Origin: Streptomyces goshikiensis
GTDB lineage: Bacteria; Actinomycetota; Actinomycetes; Streptomycetales; Streptomycetaceae
Assembly: GCF_014650555.1 (NCBI RefSeq)
Contig: NZ_BMVE01000014.1
Span: forward strand, 140,478-204,477
DNA length: 64,000 bases
Direction: 5' to 3'
Shown: positions 58,306 to 64,000 of the stretch, piece by piece
How the letters are laid out: every line of letters begins with the position of its first letter
How positions within the stretch are numbered: the first letter of the stretch is position 1
The notes under the pieces: model-generated
What the model was told of the DNA's origin: nothing
Databases searched by the model: none
The model's input: the letters and a program-made list of their open reading frames with translations, nothing else
Made by a program: the position numbers and the translations under genes

Positions 58306-60342
58306 GTGTCTGACCGGGTGAAGACGACGGAGCCGGAGCGGCTGGAGCGGTTGCGGGCGCTGTTGTCGGGGGCGCGTTCGAAGGACCGTGTGGGGCGGGC
58401 ACTGGGAGGCATCGAGTACGGCAATGTGCTGTTGGGGGCGATGCTGCACGGTGCGGACCGGGTGCGGCAGGGGCATGCGCCCACCGATCTGGAGCAGTTG
58501 CTGCTGGGTGCCTTGCGGACGGTGGTCCCCGATGCGGAGGCACAGCAGTGGGGCAGGGTGTACCGGGAGGCGGTGACCGGCCAGGGCGGCCGGCTGCCGG
58601 TGGTGCCGGAGACGATCACCCGCCGCCCGGTGGCCCAGGGCTACACGCTGGCGAACCTGCGCCAGGACGTGAACAACGTCGTCGCCGAGGCTCTGGCCGC
58701 TCCGAACGTGCAGATTGTGGATCCGCGGGTGGCCGCGGCGGGGCAGGGGGAGGACCCGGTCTTCGTCGAGGCGATGCGGGAGACCGGTTTCGCGGTCACC
58801 GCGTTCGCCCGCCCCTCCGCGTCCCAGGCCGCCGCCGCTAACGCGGAAGACGGCGGGCAGGCGCAGGAGGAGCCGGCCGAGGCGGGCGCCGATGGGGGCG
58901 GCAGCCCCCAGGCGGCGTCGTTCCGGCTGCGCCTGGAGATGGAGAGCTTCTACGTGCGCCGCGCTGTCGGGGACGCGGGTGCGAGCAAGGACGAGATCTA
59001 CTGGACCGCCGCCGCGGCTGCCGGCGGCGGCACGGGCCGTCCGTTCATCTCGGAGGAGTTCGGAGGGGTCAAGGCGGGCCAGACCCGCTCCTTCTCCTCC
59101 TCCAAGAAGGTTCTCTTCGACGGGCAGTCCAGCGGGTACCTCGGGCTGTCGATCCACTGCTGGGAAGCCGACCAGAGCAGCGACGACTGGTGGGACGCAC
59201 TGGTCAAGGCCCTCAACGACGCGGCCGCCGCCATCGACCGCTTCATGATGATCGACAACTTCCTCGGCTTCGTCCCCCTGTGGGTCGGGATGGCCTTCGA
59301 GGTCGGCAAGATGTTCCTCTTCATCATGGAGGCCTTCCGCAACTACGACGACCTCTCCTGCCAGCGCACCATCGGGCTGGATCAGCAGGATCTGGCCGTC
59401 CTGGCGCACTACGGCCAGACCACGTGGCACTTCAATGGTGACGGCCACCACGAGCTGAAGGTGAAGTACGCCGGTGACCCGGTGCCCTTCCCCGTCGGCA
59501 CCCTGCGCTACGCGGTGTGGAACGGCGGTACCTGGGGCGCACCGATCGCCCTGGACTTCGAGTCCATGACGCCCCCCGCCCTGGCCTCCTACAACGGTGT
59601 GCTGCACGCCCTGTTCGTGCGCCCGGCCGACAAGGTGGTCATGTGGACCCGTCTGGAGGCTCCCGTGGGCGTCGGTGGCGGCAGCCCCGTCTGGAGCAAA
59701 CCCGAACGGCTCGGCGGCGACGCCACCCTGTACGCCCCGGCCCTGGCCGTGGGCCACGGCAAGCTGTACTACGCCGTCACCGGACAGGACAAAGGACTGT
59801 ACTGGCGGACCTACACCAAGGCGGGCGGCTGGGTCCCGGCCTCGAAGCTCTCGGGCTACGGCTCGAATTACGGGCCCACCCTGGCCACCGTCCGGGACCA
59901 GGTGTGGATGGTCCACGTCAGCGGCGACCAGAGCCTCTTCCTCAACACCCACAACGGCACCAGCTGGAGCTCGCCCCACGATGACGTCCTCGAATGGCAT
60001 GTAGGTGCCGCCGTCGCGATGGCCACCTACAACGCCGACACCTGGAAAATCGCCTCCGGAATGGACAGCAAGCTGCACGCCGGCACCTCACAGGGACACC
60101 CTCGCCAGTGGCAGCGCCGGGGCAACGTCGCCTCCGACCCCACCAACTGGTCCCCGGCGCTCACCGTGCATGACGGCAAGATGTGGCTCTTCATCCGCAG
60201 CACCGACGGCGCCCTGCAGGCCAGCACTTTCAACGGCGCCTGGAGCGGCTTCCAGAAGGTGAACCCGGGAGCAGCCAAGCCGATGGACGCACCGGCCGCC
60301 GCCTCGCACGACAGCAAGCTGTACGTGATGTACCGCCACTGA
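58306..60342 (+). CDS. Large non-secreted protein with predicted beta-propeller, paralogue 2
   Basis: 678 residues; GTG at 58306 five bases after GGGAGGAG. Same layout as 45443-47401: helical N-terminus (YGNVLLGAMLHGADRVRQGH; DLEQLLLGALRTVVPDAEAQ), beta domain with KDEIYWTAAAA and GLSIHCWEADQSS, then hydrophobic helices (FLGFVPLWVGMAFEVGKMFL), then propeller strands (PPALASYNGVLHALFVRPAD; PALAVGHGKLYYAVTGQDKG; SKLYVMYRH at the end). An alanine/Glu-rich linker (~185-215) is extra. The hydrophobic pair may insert in membranes. Function unknown. Confidence 0.75.
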   Translation: MSDRVKTTEPERLERLRALLSGARSKDRVGRALGGIEYGNVLLGAMLHGADRVRQGHAPTDLEQLLLGALRTVVPDAEAQQWGRVYREAVTGQGGRLPVVPETITRRPVAQGYTLANLRQDVNNVVAEALAAPNVQIVDPRVAAAGQGEDPVFVEAMRETGFAVTAFARPSASQAAAANAEDGGQAQEEPAEAGADGGGSPQAASFRLRLEMESFYVRRAVGDAGASKDEIYWTAAAAAGGGTGRPFISEEFGGVKAGQTRSFSSSKKVLFDGQSSGYLGLSIHCWEADQSSDDWWDALVKALNDAAAAIDRFMMIDNFLGFVPLWVGMAFEVGKMFLFIMEAFRNYDDLSCQRTIGLDQQDLAVLAHYGQTTWHFNGDGHHELKVKYAGDPVPFPVGTLRYAVWNGGTWGAPIALDFESMTPPALASYNGVLHALFVRPADKVVMWTRLEAPVGVGGGSPVWSKPERLGGDATLYAPALAVGHGKLYYAVTGQDKGLYWRTYTKAGGWVPASKLSGYGSNYGPTLATVRDQVWMVHVSGDQSLFLNTHNGTSWSSPHDDVLEWHVGAAVAMATYNADTWKIASGMDSKLHAGTSQGHPRQWQRRGNVASDPTNWSPALTVHDGKMWLFIRSTDGALQASTFNGAWSGFQKVNPGAAKPMDAPAAASHDSKLYVMYRH

Positions 60343-60362
60343 CCCCTGCCGCAGACGCAAGC

Positions 60363-60395
60363 CCTCCCTGCCGGCGGCAGCCGCCGGCAGGGAGG
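60363..60395 (+). terminator. Hairpin terminator after propeller gene 2
   Basis: CCTCCCTGCCGGCGGC (60363-60378) and its exact complement (60380-60395) around a single base, 20 bases after the stop. Confidence 0.7.
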
Positions 60396-60590
60396 CCTCC
60401 CGTCCGCATCGGCACGCCGGATACCGGAGCGAGTCCCGCGGCCTGCGTCTCAGCGGCGCGCACCATCATCCCGAACTGAACGCCCGTGCACCTTGGCCGC
60501 TTGTCGAGCGATGGGCCTCTGTTGCGGGGCCTCGCCCGGGGTGTCTTGGCTGCTGGCGGTCAGGTGCGGGTCATCGTGCCGGGGATCGGC

Positions 60591-60896
60591 TCACTCGTCG
60601 TGTTGGTGGAGGTAGTAGCCTTCGAGTGCGTGGTAGAGGCGTGTGGTGGTGGGGGTTGTGGTGCCTGCGGTGTAGGCGGCCGCGGGGTTTCCTTCGCCGT
60701 CGACGACCTCGATGTGGGCGGGGATGCGGGCCCCGCTGGCGGCGACGAGGACGGGCACTCCGTCCCGGTATTCGAGCGAGAGCGCGGCAATGTCTTCGGG
60801 CTTGACCTCGGATGCCGGGGTCGGTGCGGGTTCGTGTGTGCCGGTCGGCAGCTTGACCGGTACCGGGCCCTTGGCCGCAGGCGTGATCTCGGGCAT
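60591..60896 (-). CDS. Small VKPED-core protein C, 101 aa
   Basis: ATG at 60896 after AAGGAGAAGG. Begins PEITPAAKGPVPVKLPTGTH, core ASEVKPEDIAALSLEYRDGV (PVLVAASGA follows), tail HIEVVDGEGNPAAAYTAGTT, then LYHALEGYYLHQHDE. More diverged than A and B but with the same parts. It converges on propeller gene 2 from the opposite strand, as gene A does after propeller gene 1. Confidence 0.72.
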   Translation of the reverse strand: MPEITPAAKGPVPVKLPTGTHEPAPTPASEVKPEDIAALSLEYRDGVPVLVAASGARIPAHIEVVDGEGNPAAAYTAGTTTPTTTRLYHALEGYYLHQHDE

Positions 60897-61030
60897 GTCC
60901 TTCTCCTTGCCGATCGGCTAGCTGCCGACCTGGCCAGAGCGTGGCATGACGCACTGTCACCGGACAACGACACTTTTCGGCGCGGCGGCTGATACCGGAT
61001 GGCCTGCGATGCGCCGGAGGTGTCGATGGC
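60897..61030 (-). promoter_or_regulatory. Diverged upstream block of VKPED gene C
   Basis: CTGCCGACCTGGCCAGAGCG, then TGGCATGACGCACTGTCACC (plus-strand text), aligned with the blocks upstream of genes A and B. Confidence 0.45.
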
Positions 61031-61421
61031 ATAGCCCGGCAGCCGGAGACGGACCGGTGGGGAGGTGCTGGTCCGCCGCAGGTGAGCGTGGCGGGGTGGC
61101 TTTCCTCCAACCGGGCGGGCTCTCGGAGTTCGAGCGGATCGTGGGCCACGGCGTCGCTGAGGTCCCGGGCCCCCCCGTATCCGCCTGCCGGCCGCGGCCA
61201 CCCGCGCCGGTGAACGCAATCGCGGTTTTCAGTCCCGTCAGTCCCGCCGGGAACGAGGATGGCCGCCTGGCGAGACACTGCTGTCCCTGTCCTTGTAGGG
61301 CTGCTTGAACCGTTCTCAGAGCGCGGTGTGCGGTCTCTGGTCGGGGAAGGGGCCGGGGGCCAGGGGGCCGCGTCGGGCTAGGGTCGACGGTAGCCCGTGC
61401 CGATATGGCGTGCGTGGGTGA
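61031..61421. other. No gene; holds the right copy of the direct repeat
   Basis: Bases 61112-61252 repeat 57882-58015. Nothing else is recognisable here; the short frames on both strands are shadows. Confidence 0.4.
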
Positions 61422-61466
61422 GGCCCGGTGCCCAGAGCGCTCTGGGGGCAGCAGTAGCACCGGGCC
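61422..61466 (-). ncRNA. Conserved hairpin, copy 3
   Basis: GGCCCGGTGC (61422-61431) pairs with GCACCGGGCC (61457-61466). Inside, CCAGAGCGCTCTGG is a second perfect stem where copies 1 and 2 have CCCAGCGTGTTGGGG, so the inner stem is kept by different bases. It lies 3' of the intact coiled-coil gene. Confidence 0.45.
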
Positions 61467-61750
61467 GCTTCAGACAGGCGACGCTCCGGCGCTGGTGGCG
61501 GAAGGTCAGCGCGTGGCGGTGTCGGTGCCGGTTCCGAGCTGGCGTCGGCCGGACGGGCGGAGTACCGCAGGAGGTGCCTCCGCGGGCGTACGGGGTGCCT
61601 CGGCCGTCTCGGCGGCGAGGCGGGTCCGGCGGCTGCCCTCGGGCTGGACGGCGGGTGTTGTGGGGCGGGGGCCGGCGCCCAGGGCGCGACGTTCGGTCAT
61701 ACGGTCATTGTCCTGGCAGTGGCTTTTCACCGGGATGACAGTGGAATCTC

Positions 61751-62398
61751 TCATTCCGATGACAGTGGCGGCCCGTCAGGTACCGGCTGTTGGTTGATGG
61801 TGTGGTGGAGGGCGGCGCGGAGGACCGTCCCGGTGGTGGTGATCTGTGCGGCGGCCTGGGCGCGTTCGTCGAGGGCTTCGGTCGGGGCTGTCCGCCGGCT
61901 GGCCGCGTCTGTTCCCCATCGGTCGGCCCATGCTTCGAGGGCTTGGACGTGGGGGAGGTTGGTCCAGTACACCCCGCGTAGCAGCGGGACGGCGAGGGTG
62001 TCGGGCAGGGTGACGCACAGGCGCGCGGTGTATCCGGCGCCTGCGTGCGGGCCGGTGCCGCCAAGGTTCTGGCCGGCCTGCTGCGCTCTCTCGGGGATGG
62101 GCTCCCACTTCCGCAGGAGCCCGCGGGTCTTGAGTTCCGTACGGAGCGCGGATGCCAGGGCCCGTGCCCGGGTGACTCGGTGCGTGCCGGTCTCCCGCAG
62201 CCGCTCCCGCTCAGCGCGGATCCGCGCGCGGGCCTCTCGCAGGGCTGCGCCCCGCAGTTCGAGCACTCCCGCGTGCTGCTCGGCGGCGGCCTGCCATCGG
62301 GTTTCGGCGGTTTTCTGTGCGGTGACGAGGGCGTCGAGGCGGTCGAGGTCGGCGGGGGGTACAGCGATGACCATGGTGTGTCCCATGTCCTCCATCAT
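61751..62398 (-). CDS. Coiled-coil protein, intact member of the family
   Basis: 215 residues; ATG at 62398 after CGAGGA, with later in-frame ATGs possible. Helical throughout: DLDRLDALVTAQKTAETRWQ, then REARARIRAERERLRETGTH. A central block (PIPERAQQAGQNLGGTGPHA) leads to strands (YTARLCVTLPDTLAVPLLRG) and YWTNLPHVQALEAWADRWGT. The last helix is LRAALHHTINQQ. Three broken copies lie at 44780, 47730 and 48763, next to the other family genes. Unknown function; it may be the partner of the propeller or VKPED proteins. Confidence 0.68.
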   Translation of the reverse strand: MMEDMGHTMVIAVPPADLDRLDALVTAQKTAETRWQAAAEQHAGVLELRGAALREARARIRAERERLRETGTHRVTRARALASALRTELKTRGLLRKWEPIPERAQQAGQNLGGTGPHAGAGYTARLCVTLPDTLAVPLLRGVYWTNLPHVQALEAWADRWGTDAASRRTAPTEALDERAQAAAQITTTGTVLRAALHHTINQQPVPDGPPLSSE

Positions 62399-62758
62399 TC
62401 CTCGTATTGGGGGCGGTTCGGGCCGGATTTCAGCAGGTCAGGGCCGTGTGGGGCCAGTTGGTACGGGTTCTGTACCGGCTTTCTGGAAGCCGGTCTATCA
62501 ATCTATATAGATACTGTGCGGGCCTTTTGGTAGGCGGCGCGTGTTCCATTCTCTAGCTGGACTCTATTTTGATGCATGGATTTGGCGGTGGGGGTGTGGC
62601 GGGGTGAGGGCGCCGATCTGTGGGACTGGTCTCTGGTGGGGACATGCCGGGGTTTCCTTGTCGGCCCGGATTCACTCGGAGTCGCAGTTTGATGACGGGG
62701 TGTCATGGGCAGGTCCCGGTCCGGGTCGGCAGTGAGCCGACCGAATTGGAGGTTTGGC
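62399..62758. promoter_or_regulatory. Divergent intergenic region with a TA-rich palindrome
   Basis: ATCTATATAGAT (62501-62512) is a perfect 12-base palindrome in an AT-rich patch between the coiled-coil gene and the crystallin-like gene. Suited to a repressor dimer or to overlapping -10 elements. No gene in these 360 bases. Confidence 0.45.
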
Positions 62759-63172
62759 ATGCCCCTCATCGAAGGTGCCGCCCAACTGTTCGAGCGGCGG
62801 GACTTCGGCGGTAGCACCGCAGTCCTGACCGAAGGCGCATACAACCTGGACTACTCGGATAACGTCGTCGGCAACGACACGGTCATGTCCCTTCGTATCA
62901 ACCCTGATTACGTGGTCACTGTCTACACTGCCGCCAACGGCGGCGGCGACAGCAAAGTGTTCACCGCTGACACTCCCTTCGTCGGAGAATCCCTCATCGG
63001 CAAGATTTCCTCCGTCAGGGTCGCCAAGCTCATCCAGGCAAGGGCCCAAGGGGATTACCCGTACACGCTCTATAAGCTGTATCCCATGAACCCCGGGGTA
63101 GCTGAGGCCCTTCTCAATAGGGACCCGTCTGCACCTCGCCCCGTCTACGATCCAAAGGCGCCACGTGTGTAG
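62759..63172 (+). CDS. Beta/gamma-crystallin-like protein
   Basis: 137 residues; ATG at 62759 six bases after GGAGG. Residues 1-85 look like one or two Greek-key motifs (AQLFERRDFGGSTAVLTEGA; YNLDYSDNVVGNDTVMSLRI; VTVYTAANGGGDSKVFTADT; GKISSVRVAKL), with DN/ND pairs that could bind calcium. The tail (PYTLYKLYPMNPGVAEALLN) is non-family. No signal peptide. Microbial members are calcium-binding stress or spore-related proteins. Confidence 0.72.
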   Translation: MPLIEGAAQLFERRDFGGSTAVLTEGAYNLDYSDNVVGNDTVMSLRINPDYVVTVYTAANGGGDSKVFTADTPFVGESLIGKISSVRVAKLIQARAQGDYPYTLYKLYPMNPGVAEALLNRDPSAPRPVYDPKAPRV

Positions 63173-63237
63173 AGCGGTGATGACGCTTCATCAGTCCACC
63201 CCTGTCCGGAGCTAACCGCAGGACCCGGTCGAAGGCC

Positions 63238-63268
63238 GGCGTTGGCTCGGCGAAGCCGAGCCAACGCC
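63238..63268 (+). terminator. Perfect hairpin with GAA loop
   Basis: GGCGTTGGCTCGGC (63238-63251), GAA, then the exact complement (63255-63268). It could end the crystallin transcript, but its GAA loop matches the hairpins at the right edge. Confidence 0.65.
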
Positions 63269-63516
63269 GAGCCGGAGGGGGCCCGCCCAACAGACCGAAA
63301 GGCCTGGGACCCCGTGAAACGGGGGTCTATGGCGTCTTTCGAGTGCTCTGGGGGTGTCGTTAGGATCCGCCATTGGTACATGCTGCATCAAATCGATGAG
63401 GCCATGCCGTTCGTGCCCGGTTGGCCTACGGTGTCGGCCCAGGTGTGCGACTCGCGTACGCACCTTCCGATGCTGAGAGTCGGGTGACCCCTGTGGGTTG
63501 AGATCGTTGGCAATGC

Positions 63517-63732
63517 ATGAACAAGATCAAGCGTGTCTGTACGACTCTCGCCCTTGCTGGGGCTGCGTTGACGATGACCGGAACAGCGCACGCAGTCGAG
63601 GAGCTGCTCGGGGAGTGGACTGCGATCGGGCACGAGACCGCGTATGACATGGTGCGGGACGACGAGGATAAGCCGGTCAAGACCGCCGGGGTCGAGGGGC
63701 TCCAGGTTGTAGGGAGCATGGGCACGGAATGA
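63517..63732 (+). CDS. Small secreted protein, 71 aa
   Basis: ATG at 63517. Sec signal MNKIKRVCTTLALAGAALTM, cleavage likely after GTAHA. The mature part of ~45 residues is acidic (VEELLGEWTAIGHETAYDMV, then RDDEDKPVKTAGVEGLQVVG). No Cys in the mature part and no family known. The ribosome site is weak. It lies between the telomere-like hairpin groups. Confidence 0.55.
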   Translation: MNKIKRVCTTLALAGAALTMTGTAHAVEELLGEWTAIGHETAYDMVRDDEDKPVKTAGVEGLQVVGSMGTE

Positions 63733-63779
63733 GATCGTTCGCGGCGTGATTTACGGGGAGGGGCCTCGGCCGGTGTAAT

Positions 63780-64000
63780 GGGCCGTAGGCTCTGACCCCG
63801 TGAAACGGGGTCACCCAGGCCTGCGCAGCCGGCCGTTCGGGTGGTGGAGCGAAGCGGAACCACCGAACCAGTCCGGAGCGAAGCGCAGGACCCCGGCTCG
63901 AAGGGCCGGCCCCGAGGGCGCGAAGCGCCCTCCCGCTGAGCACAGCGAAGCGGTCCATTGCCCTGGAGCGAAGCGGAGGGGCAAGGCGCCGAAGGCGCCG
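63780..64000 (+). repeat. Hairpin-rich, telomere-like sequence
   Basis: Several short perfect stems with a GAA loop on the top strand: TGACCCCGT/ACGGGGTCA (63793-63813), GAGGGCGC/GCGCCCTC (63914-63932), GGCGCC/GGCGCC (63985-63999), plus looser ones around GAGCGAAGCG (63848, 63873, 63966). A weaker relative is at 63308-63327. Streptomyces telomeres carry such palindromes, with the GAA loop on the 3' strand, which is the top strand at a right-hand end. No gene is present. Confidence 0.6.

Noticed and set aside
58006..60078. A 690-codon open frame on the minus strand opposite propeller gene 2
   Set aside because: Antisense shadow with Gly/Val/Arg-rich composition. The plus-strand frame has a good ribosome site and a paralogue.
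1..64000. Prophage
   Set aside because: No terminase, portal, capsid or tail genes were seen. The mobile content is transposons, an IS element and scattered remnants.

Overview
The base composition (very GC rich, strong third-position G/C bias, frequent GTG and TTG starts behind AGGAGG-type sites) and the protein families present (DUF574/SAV2177 methyltransferase, DUF6233, DUF6086-like, Imm21, HATPase_c_2 regulators, class I terpene synthase) point to Streptomyces or a very close relative. There are no housekeeping genes. There are many broken genes, several mobile elements and many paralogous fragments, which fits an accessory region on a chromosome arm or a linear plasmid. The last ~770 bases carry many hairpins closed by a GAA loop on the top strand, which is the pattern and orientation expected beside the right-hand telomere of a linear replicon. 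I infer that the window runs to, or close to, such an end.

Left third (0-31 kb). A compact minus-strand operon (6789 to 344) reads: ABC exporter, a 25-residue ORF, APH-type kinase, Nudix hydrolase, MFS exporter, methyltransferase, methyltransferase-Nudix fusion. Most junctions are 4-base stop/start overlaps. It looks biosynthetic and the product is unknown. Next come an AlkC-type DNA glycosylase, a 2-oxoglutarate dioxygenase gene split by an IS5-family element, a second kinase, and a graveyard at 10.9-18.7 kb (aaRS-like, resolvase, Imm21, TPR, Nudix and ATP-binding remnants). A divergent regulatory region with 42-base repeats precedes an XRE regulator and a kinase. Then follow a one-spacer type I-E-like CRISPR remnant, a three-gene Tn5053/Tn7-like transposition module (DUF6431-like, DDE transposase, AAA ATPase), and a cluster of Nudix, XRE regulator, NAD-dependent epimerase and a MurA-like enolpyruvyl transferase whose catalytic Cys is replaced by Asp.

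Middle (31-43 kb). Small Streptomyces-type genes (a secreted 124-aa protein present twice, DUF6233 with companions, small membrane proteins opposite an HTH regulator), secreted or surface-type enzymes (lamin-tail protein, PI-PLC with a lectin domain, DUF1524 HNH nuclease) and a terpene synthase.

Right third (43-64 kb). This is the most unusual part. It holds a protein with both flagellin-like terminal regions embedded between two repeats, a flagellin-helix/YidB hybrid and a second YidB-like protein, two large paralogous non-secreted proteins with predicted C-terminal beta-propellers, three small paralogues sharing a VKPEDIGTLSIEYRDG-type core behind a shared upstream block, one intact and three broken copies of a coiled-coil gene followed by a conserved hairpin, and a beta/gamma-crystallin-like protein. 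An ABC-three-component (ABC-3C) anti-invader system (effector, middle component, DUF2326 ATPase) lies inside this region. The co-occurrence of the novel families suggests one expanding gene family complex. Its function cannot be read from sequence alone.
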